Below are positions 9,040 through 16,933 of a DNA stretch of 25,939 nt, piece after piece. A model generated the notes under the pieces. It worked only from the letters and a program-made list of their open reading frames with translations, did not search any database and was not told the origin of the DNA. The number at the start of each line of letters is the position of its first letter. Position 1 is the first letter of the stretch. The position numbers were made by a program, and so were the translations under genes. The stretch is from Moraxella bovis (GTDB lineage Bacteria; Pseudomonadota; Gammaproteobacteria; Pseudomonadales; Moraxellaceae), in contig NZ_MUXV01000034.1 in NCBI RefSeq assembly GCF_002014975.1, positions 34,264 through 60,202 of the forward strand. The letters run 5' to 3'.

Positions 9040-9146
9040 GGTTTTGGTAAAAATGGGTTTGATAAAAGGAGTTTTAAAAAGAAAAAAGGCAAATGGGTAA
9101 AATCTACCTTTCGGGGCAGGCATTTAAAACCTTTAATTTTAAATGG

Positions 9147-9214
9147 ATTGTAGGGGTAAATGACATTCGCCCACAATTTTAAAATGCTTTTGTAGGGGCG
9201 CGCTTTCCACGCCC
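9147..9214. repeat. Two intergenic TTGTAGGGG stem-loop repeat units
   Basis: Two related units lie between ubiB and ubiE. Both start with TTGTAGGGG (9148-9156 and 9190-9198) and both end in a complementary C-rich arm (GCCCACAA near 9169-9176; CGCCC near 9209-9214). The second forms GGGCG/CGCCC around a short loop. They resemble the short intergenic palindromes of the GTAGGGGCG type that occur in many copies in various bacterial genomes; the copy number here is not visible. Confidence 0.5.
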
Positions 9215-9245
9215 GAGTATATTTGAAGTTAAATGATATAAAAAA

Positions 9246-10127
9246 TCAACGAGCCTTAAAGCCACGATGTACTGCCACGATACCGCCTGTGAGATTGTGA
9301 TAATCGCAATTGACAAACCCTGCTTGTTCCATCATGGCTTTTAGCGTGGCTTGGTCTGGGTGCATGCGGATACTCTCTGCCAGATACTGATAGCTTTCGC
9401 TGTTATTGGCAACAATCTTCCCCATGAGCGGTAGGGCGGTAAAAGAGTACAGATCATACGCTTTTGACAACGGCTCAAACACAGGTTTGCTAAATTCTAG
9501 CACAAGCAGTCGCCCACCAGGTTTTAGCACACGCCACATGGCTTCTAGGGCTTTTTGTTTGTCGGTAACGTTACGCAGTCCAAAGCTGATGGTAACTAAG
9601 TCAAACGAATTATCGGCAAAGGGTTCTAAGGTTTCGGCATTGGCAAGCACAAAATCCACGTTGTTGCACCCCGCATTGATAAGGCGTGTGCGACCCACTT
9701 CTAGCATGGCTTCGTTGATGTCGGACAAGACCACACGACCCGAGCGACCGACTTCTTTACTAAATACTTTTGCCAAATCGCCCGTACCGCCTGCGATGTC
9801 AAGGACACTTTGCCCTGCACGCACGCCACTCATCTTAATGGCAAAACGCTTCCAAAGCCTGTGAATGCCAAAGCTCATCAAATCGTTCATGATGTCGTAT
9901 TTAGTGGCAACCGATGTAAATACTTGTCCGACTTTGGCTTCTTTTTCACGAGCATTGACGGTTTGGTAACCAAAATGGGTGGTTTCGCCAATGTTTTCAG
10001 AATAACGGTTGTCAGTTTGGGTGTTGGCGTGGGCGGTTTCGCCATTGGCGGGGGTTTGCATGGCGGATTGTCCTTGGGGTTTGCCTGTGGGTAGGATGTT
10101 AGGATTGGTGAAGTCGTTGTCGGTCAT
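9246..10127 (-). CDS. ubiE: Bifunctional demethylmenaquinone/demethoxyubiquinol C-methyltransferase
   Basis: UbiE is a SAM-dependent C-methyltransferase acting on the quinone ring in ubiquinone (and, in some species, menaquinone) synthesis. The SAM-binding motif [11 protein letters not shown] is at about residues 108-118. [19 protein letters not shown] before it, and [14 protein letters not shown] and [17 protein letters not shown] after it, are UbiE signatures. The C-terminus [13 protein letters not shown] is also typical. Length is 293 residues against 251 in E. coli. The excess is an N-terminal extension of about 45 polar residues rich in Asn, Thr and Gln, with no predicted fold; a later start could remove part of it, but Met23 is the only candidate. 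It is transcribed leftward toward ubiB and is preceded by the 10212-10916 gene. Confidence 0.95.
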   Translation of the reverse strand: MTDNDFTNPNILPTGKPQGQSAMQTPANGETAHANTQTDNRYSENIGETTHFGYQTVNAREKEAKVGQVFTSVATKYDIMNDLMSFGIHRLWKRFAIKMSGVRAGQSVLDIAGGTGDLAKVFSKEVGRSGRVVLSDINEAMLEVGRTRLINAGCNNVDFVLANAETLEPFADNSFDLVTISFGLRNVTDKQKALEAMWRVLKPGGRLLVLEFSKPVFEPLSKAYDLYSFTALPLMGKIVANNSESYQYLAESIRMHPDQATLKAMMEQAGFVNCDYHNLTGGIVAVHRGFKAR

Positions 10128-10146
10128 GGCTATTTTTCCAAATTTA

Positions 10147-10195
10147 AAAACACGCCCTTATTATACGCTAATTTGGGCAAGAATGGGCGTGTTTT
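10147..10195 (-). promoter_or_regulatory. Perfect 11-bp inverted repeat enclosing a -10-like box upstream of ubiE
   Basis: AAAACACGCCC (10147-10157) is the exact reverse complement of GGGCGTGTTTT (10185-10195). The 27-base loop holds TATAAT on the minus strand (10160-10165), about 35 bases before the ubiE start. It could be a terminator for the preceding gene (the minus-strand right arm runs into T-rich sequence), an operator around the ubiE promoter, or both. Confidence 0.4.
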
Positions 10196-10211
10196 GGGAA
10201 AAATTAAAAAT

Positions 10212-10916
10212 TCATTCATGAATTTTGTGAATAACGACAAGCTCATTTGCCACAAACGGCACGGTAAAATCATCAATGCGTTTTAGGGGTTTCATGGCAA
10301 CCAAGCCGTCCCCGATGAAGTCGTATAGGGGCTGATAGCCGTTGTCGTATGCCATGCCTTTGGCAAGTTTAAAGGCGTTTTGTAGGATGAAAGAATTAAA
10401 ATATTTATAAGACTGCTCGCACACGTCTTTGATGGTGTGGATTTGGGCGATGCGTTCGTCTTTGGCATTGACGTGCCGATACACGTCATGCATGAGTGTG
10501 TCATCAATGCCTCCATTAGCGTAACGCTCGCCAAAGTCAGCCAGTAAGGACGTTGCCAATGCCAAATCAAGACTGATGGCATGAACTGCCGACTGCACGC
10601 CAAGCACGCCTGCCCCTAAGGCGTTGGTAGGGATGAGCTTTTCAAGTTTGCCCGAGCCGTTTAGGGCGTTCGTCCCTGCGGTCAGAAGCTGATTGGTAAG
10701 CACGTCAAAATCATCATCACCATAAATCCGCTCAATGAGATAATTGGCAAGTGGGGCGGTTTTGTCATCGGCAAATAGGGCGTGATTGGTGCGTTTGATG
10801 CGAGCCTTTTGCCATGCTTGCACATCGCCAAGTGCCTGTTTTAGGGCAGGGTTGGTGTGATGGGGTAGGGCTTGATAGGCTTTTAGCATATCGACTAGGG
10901 TCTGGATTTGGGACAT
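10212..10916 (-). CDS. FFLEELY-motif-like protein of unknown function
   Basis: The 234-residue protein is soluble and mostly helical, with no signal peptide or membrane span. ANYLIERIYGDDDF at about residues 57-70 resembles the FFLEELYG motif that names a group of uncharacterised proteins in Acinetobacter and relatives; this is recognition by pattern, with the first residues degenerate. The downstream part has an Ala/Leu-rich helix (ALGAGVLGVQSAVHAISL) and a charged C-terminus. The start ATG 10916 is the only sensible one. It lies between lysA and ubiE on the same strand, 84 bp before ubiE, so a link with quinone metabolism is possible but unproven. Confident as a gene, moderate as to family. 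Confidence 0.7.
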   Translation of the reverse strand: MSQIQTLVDMLKAYQALPHHTNPALKQALGDVQAWQKARIKRTNHALFADDKTAPLANYLIERIYGDDDFDVLTNQLLTAGTNALNGSGKLEKLIPTNALGAGVLGVQSAVHAISLDLALATSLLADFGERYANGGIDDTLMHDVYRHVNAKDERIAQIHTIKDVCEQSYKYFNSFILQNAFKLAKGMAYDNGYQPLYDFIGDGLVAMKPLKRIDDFTVPFVANELVVIHKIHE

Positions 10917-10933
10917 GGTGTTAATTTTGTTGG

Positions 10934-10988
10934 TGGGTTAAAGTGGGGTTAAATGGGTTAAGACTGAGTTAAAAGTTGGGTTAAAAGG
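10934..10988. repeat. Imperfect tandem GGGTTAAA motif array
   Basis: Between the 10212-10916 gene and lysA, GGGTTAAA-like octamers recur five times at roughly 10-13 base spacing (GGGTTAAAG, GGGTTAAAT, GGGTTAAGA, GAGTTAAAAG, GGGTTAAAAG). Spacing near one helical turn puts the copies on the same DNA face. No function is evident. Confidence 0.45.
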
Positions 10989-11121
10989 TTGTGTTTGTGA
11001 GCTTGATGGTATTGTTTTTCACAAGGTGTGCAGAGCCAATCCCTGCACTCCCATTTTATTTAAAATCATGGCGATTTAAACGGTTGTGTTACTATAAAAC
11101 ATACCAACTGGTCGGTTTTTA

Positions 11122-12438
11122 TTAAACGCTCTCGCCACGCCACAAATCGTCTAAGCTCTCACGCTCACGCACAACCCGATGAGAGCCGTCATCACACATA
11201 ATCTCGGCAGGTCTGGGGCGGGTGTTGTAGTTGCTTGCCATGACAAAGCCATACGCTCCTGCCCCTGTGATGGCAAGAGTGTCGCCCACGTTTAGGGCAA
11301 GCGTACGATTTTTTGCCAAAAAGTCGCTCGACTCACACACCGAGCCGACTATGTCCCACACTTGGGGGGCGGTCGTGGCGGTCAAATCAGCAGGGATAAC
11401 CGCCATAACCGAGCCATATAGGGCAGGTCGCATGAGTTCGCACATGGATGCATCCACAATGGCAAAGTTTTTGTATTCGGTGGGTTTTAATGCGTCCACA
11501 TTTGTGAGTAGTACCCCTGCATTGGCAGAGATGTTTCGCCCTGGTTCTAGATGTAGCCCTAAGCCGTATTTTTCTTGTAATGTCAAAAGTTTGGGCAGTA
11601 GGGCGTTGGCGTATTCGCTCACGCTGGCAGGGGTCTCATCGGTATAACGCACGCCCAAGCCCCCACCCAAATCCACATGACGTAAGCTAATGCCCTGTGC
11701 GAACAGCTCGTCAATCATCTCAATGACTTTATCCAAAGCGTCTACAAAAGGCTGGGTGTCGGTCAGCTGTGAGCCGATATGGCAGTCTATGCCGATGATG
11801 TCAAGGTTTGGCAGGAAGCTAGCAAAACGATAAGCGTCTAGGGCGTTATCATGGCTGATGCCAAATTTGTTATCTTTTAAGCCTGTGGAGATATAAGGGT
11901 GAGTTTTGGCATCTACATCAGGGTTGATACGCAGGGCAATGGGGGCGGTCTTGCCAAGCTCGCTTGCCACTTGGCTGATGAGTTCAATCTCACTCACCGC
12001 TTCGACATTAAAGCACCCAATCCCTGCATTTAGGGTGGTGGCGATGTCGCTTTTGGTTTTGCCCACGCCCGAATAGACGACTTTGTCCGCTTGCCCGCCT
12101 GCTTTTAATACGCGGGCAAGCTCGCCTGATGACACGATGTCAAAGCCTGCCCCTGCATGGGCAAGTGTGGCAAGGATGGCAAGGTTTGAGTTGGATTTGA
12201 CGGCATAGCAAATTTTTACGTCTGACAAGGGGGCGAAACTCTCCACATAGGCACGGTAATTGGCAAGTAGGGCGTTTTTGCTGTACACATAAAGCGGTGT
12301 GCCATAGGTCTGGGCTAGGGTTTTGGTGCTAACGTTGTCAATAAATAGCGTGTCGTCTTGGTAATGGATAAAAGGCAAATCCGCCACGTGCGTGCGTGGG
12401 TCTATCGTGAGTGCTGGGTGTTCGGTGCTGTCTGCCAT
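11122..12438 (-). CDS. lysA: Diaminopimelate decarboxylase
   Basis: LysA removes CO2 from meso-diaminopimelate to give L-lysine, the last step of the DAP pathway, using pyridoxal phosphate. The PLP lysine lies in YAVKSNSN (Lys81). HIGSQL (220-225), DLGGGLG (257-262) and EPGRN (298-302) are the barrel-domain cofactor and substrate motifs. CESSD at 368-372 carries the active-site cysteine contributed across the dimer. Length of 438 is a little above the usual 415-420, the excess being a short N-terminal tail. It is divergent from ubiA with 187 bp between them, which should hold both promoters. The downstream gene on the same strand is 205 bp away. No LYSW- or attenuator-like structure was recognised before the start. 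Confidence 0.96.
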   Translation of the reverse strand: MADSTEHPALTIDPRTHVADLPFIHYQDDTLFIDNVSTKTLAQTYGTPLYVYSKNALLANYRAYVESFAPLSDVKICYAVKSNSNLAILATLAHAGAGFDIVSSGELARVLKAGGQADKVVYSGVGKTKSDIATTLNAGIGCFNVEAVSEIELISQVASELGKTAPIALRINPDVDAKTHPYISTGLKDNKFGISHDNALDAYRFASFLPNLDIIGIDCHIGSQLTDTQPFVDALDKVIEMIDELFAQGISLRHVDLGGGLGVRYTDETPASVSEYANALLPKLLTLQEKYGLGLHLEPGRNISANAGVLLTNVDALKPTEYKNFAIVDASMCELMRPALYGSVMAVIPADLTATTAPQVWDIVGSVCESSDFLAKNRTLALNVGDTLAITGAGAYGFVMASNYNTRPRPAEIMCDDGSHRVVRERESLDDLWRGESV

Positions 12439-12590
12439 GGTTTTTCCGTTAAAAAGTATTTGGGGCTTATTTTAACAAAAAATTTTGGTTTGTCATTTTT
12501 TATTTTAAAAATAATTGGGGTTTGGGCAGAATGTATAACGATTTTTTTTAAATATAAACCATTTTTCATTGTTATATAAAAAAGGCTTTA

Positions 12591-12599
12591 TGATAAAAT
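12591..12599 (+). promoter_or_regulatory. Probable ubiA promoter (extended -10)
   Basis: TGATAAAAT is an extended -10 element ending 27 bases before the ubiA ATG, in a strongly A+T-rich lysA-ubiA spacer. A weak -35 candidate (TTGTTA, 12569-12574) is 19 bases upstream of the hexamer. Confidence 0.4.
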
Positions 12600-12625
12600 A
12601 CCCCAAAAATTAACCATTTAACATC

Positions 12626-13525
12626 ATGACCGCAACCACTTACACTTTTAAAGACAAACTCATCGCATGGCTACAACTGACCCGTTTTGACAAACCTGTG
12701 GGGACGGAGCTTTTGCTATACCCGACCTTGTGGGCATTGTTTTTGGCAAATGTAGGCGTAGGGCGACTGCCGAGCATGGCTCACATCGTCATTTTTACGC
12801 TTGGGGCGGTGCTGATGCGAGCGTCAGGCTGTGCCATCAATGACTTTGCTGACCGCAAGGTGGACGGGCAAGTCAAACGCACCAAAAACCGCCCACTGGC
12901 AGATGGACGACTGTCCGCACGCACGGCTGTTTTTACCTTTGTGGGATTGTCGGGATTGTCGGCGTGTTTGCTGTTTTTTTTGCCGATACAGGTGTTTTAT
13001 TGGTCGCTGGTGGCGGTATTTCTTGCCTTTATTTATCCGTTTATGAAGCGTTACACGCATTTGCCACAGGTTGTTTTGGCAATGGCGTTTGGCTGGGCGG
13101 TGCCAATGGCATATGTGGCGAGCATTGGCACGGTGGATAAATGGGGCTGGCTTGTCTTTGTTGCGTATATGTGCTGGACGGTGGCGTATGATACGATGTA
13201 CGCCATGTGCGACAAGGACGATGATGTTAAAATTGGGGTCAAATCCACCGCCATTTTGTTTGGTAAATATGACGTAGCAATCATCATGGCACTGCAGGCG
13301 TGCTTTGTGGGTTTGATGGAGCTGATTTGGTGGCATTATTTTTATGAAAGCATGGGGCTTTGGGCACTGGTGGGCGTATTGCCTGTGGTGGCGATGGTGG
13401 TGTATCAGTATGGGCTGATTAAGGATAGGGAGCGACTTGCTTGCTTTAAGGCGTTTCGCCATAATGCGTGGGTAGGGCGATGGGTGTTTTTGTGGACGCT
13501 GATTTGTGTATGGGTTGCGGTGTAG
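12626..13525 (+). CDS. ubiA: 4-hydroxybenzoate polyprenyltransferase
   Basis: UbiA is the integral membrane prenyltransferase that attaches the polyprenyl tail to 4-hydroxybenzoate, committing it to ubiquinone. Two Asp-rich Mg-diphosphate motifs are visible: NDFADRKVD at residues 72-80, followed by the family-typical VKRTKNRPL, and DKDDD at 196-200, followed by VKIGVKSTA. Hydrophobic stretches give about eight or nine membrane helices. Length of 299 is close to the 290 of E. coli. The gene stands alone; the chorismate lyase gene ubiC, often adjacent, is not next to it here. It is divergent from lysA. A weak stem-loop (GGCTTT/AAAGCC at 13594-13613) follows about 70 bp after the stop. Confidence 0.96.
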   Translation: MTATTYTFKDKLIAWLQLTRFDKPVGTELLLYPTLWALFLANVGVGRLPSMAHIVIFTLGAVLMRASGCAINDFADRKVDGQVKRTKNRPLADGRLSARTAVFTFVGLSGLSACLLFFLPIQVFYWSLVAVFLAFIYPFMKRYTHLPQVVLAMAFGWAVPMAYVASIGTVDKWGWLVFVAYMCWTVAYDTMYAMCDKDDDVKIGVKSTAILFGKYDVAIIMALQACFVGLMELIWWHYFYESMGLWALVGVLPVVAMVVYQYGLIKDRERLACFKAFRHNAWVGRWVFLWTLICVWVAV

Positions 13526-13593
13526 TTTGATCGGGATAGTTGATTTAGATTGTGTTATTAAGCGGTTTGCAAAAAGCGTTCGGGATAGATTGG

Positions 13594-13613
13594 GGCTTTA
13601 AAGTTAAAAAGCC
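13594..13613 (+). terminator. Weak possible terminator after ubiA
   Basis: GGCTTT (13594-13599) pairs with AAAGCC (13608-13613) around an eight-base loop and is followed by GATTTTAAT. The stem is short and the T-run interrupted. Confidence 0.3.
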
Positions 13614-13713
13614 GATTTTAATCCCAACTGCTCACAAAATGGCAAAAAATCCCTATCCAAAAATAATAAAATTAAATACAAGATAAATATAACAACCTAT
13701 AAATTATCAATCA

Positions 13714-14113
13714 TTAAAAAGATGGCATAGCACCAAACCGATTTTCGCCTTTACTTCCCTTTCTAAACATTAACCCCAAAAATATCAATGAACCAATGAT
13801 GGGAATAAAATTTAAGATAAACCAATAACTAGATAAGTTACTGTCGTGCAATCTGCGACTGCTGACCGATAATTTGGCTAAGGTTAAAAGTGTAAATACG
13901 GCAAGCAATATGACATTGTTTAACACAACATCTAATTTTAAGCTTTCTAAAATAAAAGCAAGAACAATTAAAAATAGCCAATAAAAAATAAAAAAAACTA
14001 AAAAATTCCAATCGGCTTGCTTCCAATCGGCTTGCCCTGTCTTCATAATTGTAAAAATTATCAAATAAAGCAGATTTTAAGCCAAGCGTCATTTTTTGTG
14101 GAAGTGATGTCAT
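13714..14113 (-). pseudogene. DUF805-family inner-membrane protein, frameshifted in a poly-T tract
   Basis: Two overlapping minus-strand frames each hold part of one DUF805 protein. The 5' part starts at ATG 14113 with an excellent AAGGA site overlapping the mnmA stop, and encodes ALFDNFYNYEDRASRLE, the usual DUF805 opening. The 3' part continues with VFFIFYWLFLIVLAF, the hallmark RRLHDSNLSSYW, then FIPIIGSLIFLGLMF and GENRFG. The join falls at T6 (14000-14005) or T8 (13990-13997); removing one T from either restores a protein of about 132 residues, normal for the family. A 15-bp tandem duplication (14006-14020 and 14021-14035) sits directly beside it and repeats ASRLE. The gene is 11 bp behind mnmA and probably cotranscribed. 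Function of the family is unknown. Phase variation, pseudogene or sequencing error are the options. Confidence 0.75.
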
Positions 14114-14124
14114 TTTATTTTTCC

Positions 14125-15267
14125 TTAGCCCACCTTCGCATCACACCAATCAATCACACCCCCACCCAAACACACATCACCGTCATAAAAGACCACCGAT
14201 TGTCCTGCCGTTACCGCTCGTTGGGGATTGTCAAAAACTACCCGTATGGTGTCATTTTCAAGATAAACGGTACATTCTTGGTCAGGCTGGCGGTAGCGGG
14301 TTTTGGCGGTGAGTTTTGTGCCGTTGGCAGGTGCATTGACGACCCAATCAAGTTTATAAGCAGTCAAGGTGGTGGACATGAGATAAGGGTGTTCGTGTCC
14401 TTGCCCGACAATCAAGCGGTTATTTACCAAATCTTTATGCAAGACAAACCACGGCGCATCGGGGCGATTTGCCACCCCACCAATGCCAATGCCCCCACGT
14501 TGCCCAATGGTATAATACATCAAGCCGTCATGTTTACCTAGCTTGACACCGTCATCGGTGTAGATGTCGCCTTGTTTGGCGGGTAGGTAGGTTTGTAAAA
14601 AGTCTTTAAACTTTCGCTTGCCAATAAAGCAAATGCCCGTACTGTCTTTTTTCTTGGCGGTGGCAAGCTCATACCGCTCAGCAATCGCTCGTACTTCTGA
14701 CTTTTCTAATTCGCCCACAGGAAACAGCGTTTTGGCGATTTTGTCGCCCCCGACTGCATGCAAAAAATAGCTTTGGTCTTTGTTGGTGTCTAGTCCACGC
14801 AGTAAGCACGCCTTGCCGTCCACTTCAAAACTTCGGCGAGTATAATGCCCTGTGGCGATGTAGTCCGCCCCCAGCGTCAAGGCATAATCCAAAAAGGCTT
14901 TGAACTTGACTTCTTTGTTGCACAAAATATCAGGATTGGGTGTGCGACCTGCTTTGTATTCTTCCAAAAAATGCTCAAAGACATTGTCCCAATACTCCGC
15001 CGAAAAGTTAGCGGTGTGGAGCGGTATGCCCACTTTGTCGGCAACGGCTTGGGCGTCAGCTAGGTCCGTCATGGCGGTACAGTATTCGGTGCCGTCATCT
15101 TCTTCCCAGTTTTTCATGAATAAGCCTTCAACGTCAAAGCCTGCTTTTTTTAATAGAACAGCCGACACCGAGCTGTCCACGCCGCCAGACATACCAACGA
15201 TGACTTTGATTTGATTGGGATTTTTGCCGTGAAATTGGGCGACATCGGATAGGCGGTAAGGGGTCAT
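14125..15267 (-). CDS. mnmA: tRNA-specific 2-thiouridylase
   Basis: MnmA adds sulfur to C2 of the wobble uridine (U34) of tRNA-Lys, tRNA-Glu and tRNA-Gln, activating the base with ATP and receiving sulfur from the Tus/IscS relay. The PP-loop ATP motif SGGVDSS is at residues 27-33. The two catalytic cysteines are visible as [12 protein letters not shown] (Cys116) and [12 protein letters not shown] (Cys213). The C-terminal half is the PUA-like and barrel region. Length is 380 residues against 368 in E. coli, the difference being a 20-residue N-terminal leader before KVIVGMSGG. It is divergent from ispF and is followed by the DUF805 gene. Its partner in making (mnm5)s2U, mnmG, lies 3.5 kb to the right. 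Confidence 0.96.
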   Translation of the reverse strand: MTPYRLSDVAQFHGKNPNQIKVIVGMSGGVDSSVSAVLLKKAGFDVEGLFMKNWEEDDGTEYCTAMTDLADAQAVADKVGIPLHTANFSAEYWDNVFEHFLEEYKAGRTPNPDILCNKEVKFKAFLDYALTLGADYIATGHYTRRSFEVDGKACLLRGLDTNKDQSYFLHAVGGDKIAKTLFPVGELEKSEVRAIAERYELATAKKKDSTGICFIGKRKFKDFLQTYLPAKQGDIYTDDGVKLGKHDGLMYYTIGQRGGIGIGGVANRPDAPWFVLHKDLVNNRLIVGQGHEHPYLMSTTLTAYKLDWVVNAPANGTKLTAKTRYRQPDQECTVYLENDTIRVVFDNPQRAVTAGQSVVFYDGDVCLGGGVIDWCDAKVG

Positions 15268-15303
15268 GATTGTCTCTTGTTATAAAATTGTGGTAAACTT
15301 GCC

Positions 15304-15338
15304 ATTATATAAGGCTTGCTAATTATTTTACAAGCCTT
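15304..15338 (-). promoter_or_regulatory. Probable mnmA promoter overlapping an inverted repeat
   Basis: On the minus strand TTGTAA (15333-15328) and TATAAT (15309-15304) are separated by 18 bases, a good sigma-70 arrangement, 37 bases before mnmA. AAGGCTTG (15311-15318) and CAAGCCTT (15331-15338) form a perfect eight-base inverted repeat overlapping the -35 box and spacer, which could be an operator. Confidence 0.5.
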
Positions 15339-15376
15339 GTTTAAGACAAACTAAGATAAAGCAAAAAGGCTCAATC

Positions 15377-15856
15377 ATGATAAAAATCGGTCAAGGTATA
15401 GATGTTCACGCTTTTACGACAGGCGATTTTGTAACGCTTGGCGGTGTGCGTATTCCTCACACGCACGGCATTAAGGCTCATTCGGACGGCGATGTACTAC
15501 TTCACGCTTTGGCAGACGCACTTTTGGGGGCGTTGGCGTTGGGCGACATTGGACAGCATTTCCCCGACACCGACCCTGCTTTTAAAGGGGTGGATAGTAA
15601 AGTGCTATTAAAACACGTCTATGAACTTGTCAAGTCGCACGGCTATACGCTTGGCAATGCTGACATGACGGTTATTTGCGAGCGTCCAAAAATCGCCCCA
15701 CACAACACCGCCATGCGTGAGACCATCGCAGGTGTGCTTGGCGCAGGTGTGGACTGCGTGAGTATCAAGGCGACCACCAATGAAAAAATGGGCTGGATAG
15801 GGCGTGGCGAGGGCATTTGGGCGAGTGCGGTGGTGTTGTTGGTTAAAAAATCCTAG
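15377..15856 (+). CDS. ispF: 2-C-methyl-D-erythritol 2,4-cyclodiphosphate synthase
   Basis: IspF cyclises CDP-methylerythritol phosphate to MEcPP with loss of CMP in the MEP pathway of isoprenoid synthesis, as a cytoplasmic trimer. The zinc ligands are visible in GQGIDVHAF (Asp9, His11) and in [20 protein letters not shown] (His43), the PROSITE-type signature. [12 protein letters not shown] and the C-terminal [17 protein letters not shown] complete the fold. Length of 159 matches E. coli exactly in range (159). The start ATG 15377 has AAGG about eight bases upstream. It is not fused or adjacent to ispD, unlike in many bacteria. The next gene follows after 47 bp on the same strand. Confidence 0.97.
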   Translation: MIKIGQGIDVHAFTTGDFVTLGGVRIPHTHGIKAHSDGDVLLHALADALLGALALGDIGQHFPDTDPAFKGVDSKVLLKHVYELVKSHGYTLGNADMTVICERPKIAPHNTAMRETIAGVLGAGVDCVSIKATTNEKMGWIGRGEGIWASAVVLLVKKS

Positions 15857-15903
15857 CTTAACATAATTGTAAATTTAGTTGCCAATAAATACAGGAAAAT
15901 CAA

Positions 15904-16470
15904 ATGATTGTCAAAAACACCGCCTTATTACTCATTGACTTACAACAAGGTTTTTATGATGAAGCCTATTGGGGTGGCAATCGCAACAACCCAAACTGTG
16001 AGCAGGTTTGTTTTGAATTATTAAACCATTGGCGAGAGCAGGGTTTGCCGATTTTTCACATTCGTCATTCATCAACCACGCCCCAATCACGCCTACACCC
16101 TACACACCAAGGCTTTGACTGGATTGAGCTGACCAAACCGCAAGCTCATGAAACCGTCATTACAAAGCATGTCAATAGTAGTTTTATCGACACAGATTTA
16201 CATAAGCAACTGACCAAAGCGAACATCGACACCCTTGTTCTTGCAGGGCTTACGACCAATCACTGTGTATCCACGACCGCACGCATGGCAGGCAATCTAG
16301 GCTTTACCACTTTTGTGGTATCGGACGCTGCAGCGACTTTTGATAGAATGGGGGCGACAGGCGAGCGGTTTGACAGCCAGCTTGTGCATGAAATCAGCCT
16401 TGCCAATTTGCATGGCGAATTTGCGACCGTGCTGACAAGTGATGAGCTTTTACGCAAAAAATTCTTGTAA
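15904..16470 (+). CDS. Isochorismatase-family cysteine hydrolase
   Basis: The 188-residue protein has the alpha/beta fold of the isochorismatase-like hydrolases, a family that includes nicotinamidases, ureidoacrylate and N-carbamoyl amidases. The Asp-Lys-Cys triad can be placed: Asp12 in LLLIDLQQGF, Lys88 in VITKHVNSSF, and Cys121 in GLTTNHCVSTTARMAGNLG. The cis-peptide region LAGLTTNHCVSTT is highly typical. There is no nicotinamidase-type metal site (Asp-x-His) that I can see, and no carrier-protein domain, so this is a stand-alone amidase/hydrolase of unknown substrate. ATG 15904 is preceded by AGGAAAA. It lies between ispF and grxD on the same strand, but no pathway link is apparent. Confidence 0.87.
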   Translation: MIVKNTALLLIDLQQGFYDEAYWGGNRNNPNCEQVCFELLNHWREQGLPIFHIRHSSTTPQSRLHPTHQGFDWIELTKPQAHETVITKHVNSSFIDTDLHKQLTKANIDTLVLAGLTTNHCVSTTARMAGNLGFTTFVVSDAAATFDRMGATGERFDSQLVHEISLANLHGEFATVLTSDELLRKKFL

Positions 16471-16523
16471 AAATCCCCATTTGCCCCCATAATAACTCAA
16501 ATTTTCCAAATCGGAGCAATCCC

Positions 16524-16859
16524 ATGACCGACATCAATCCCCAAATCAAAACCTTGATTGAAAACCAAATCAAAGACCATGCTGTCCTACTATATATGAA
16601 AGGCACGCCACAATTTCCCCAATGCGGATTTTCAGCCCGTGCCGTGGAAGTTTTGACCCAAATCGGTAGACCATTTGCCTTTGTTAATATCCTAGAAAAT
16701 CCTGAAATCCGTAGCACCTTGCCACTCATCGCCAACTGGCCAACCTTCCCACAGTTATGGGTAAATGGCGAGCTCATCGGCGGTAGCGACATCATCCTAC
16801 AAATGTACCAATCAGGCGAATTAAAGCCACTGATTGAAGAGCATAGCCCAGAAGTATGA
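16524..16859 (+). CDS. grxD: Monothiol glutaredoxin, Grx4 type
   Basis: This 111-residue protein carries the CGFS active site (Cys34) in KGTPQFPQCGFSARAVEVL. Monothiol CGFS glutaredoxins bind a [2Fe-2S] cluster between two subunits with glutathione, and pass clusters between carriers in Fe-S assembly and iron sensing. WPTFPQLWVNGELIGGSDII is the conserved glutathione-binding half. Length matches the 115 residues of E. coli GrxD. ATG 16524 is preceded by a GGAG-like site (CGGAGCAATCCC). A clear terminator follows eight bases after the stop, ending the ispF-to-grxD run. Confidence 0.95.
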   Translation: MTDINPQIKTLIENQIKDHAVLLYMKGTPQFPQCGFSARAVEVLTQIGRPFAFVNILENPEIRSTLPLIANWPTFPQLWVNGELIGGSDIILQMYQSGELKPLIEEHSPEV

Positions 16860-16866
16860 TGGAGAT

Positions 16867-16894
16867 AATCGGTTATTTGAAATAACCGATTTTT
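16867..16894 (+). terminator. Rho-independent terminator after grxD
   Basis: AATCGGTTAT (16867-16876) pairs with ATAACCGATT (16882-16891) around a tight loop and runs into a T5 tract. The stem is perfect and sits eight bases after the grxD stop. Confidence 0.8.
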
Positions 16895-16933
16895 ATTGAT
16901 AACCACAAATAAGATAAGTAGCAAGGTGATGCA

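Noticed and set aside
11028..11048. Short GTGCAG/CTGCAC hairpin downstream of lysA as a terminator or small RNA
   Set aside because: Six-base stem without a following T-run; no promoter or conserved RNA shape recognised.
12824..13462. 212-codon minus-strand open frame inside ubiA
   Set aside because: It is rich in His, Arg and Lys with no family signature and lies fully antisense to a clear ubiA; an artefact of codon bias.
16394..16924. 176-codon minus-strand frame over grxD
   Set aside because: Covers both grxD and its terminator in antisense, with no recognisable domain.
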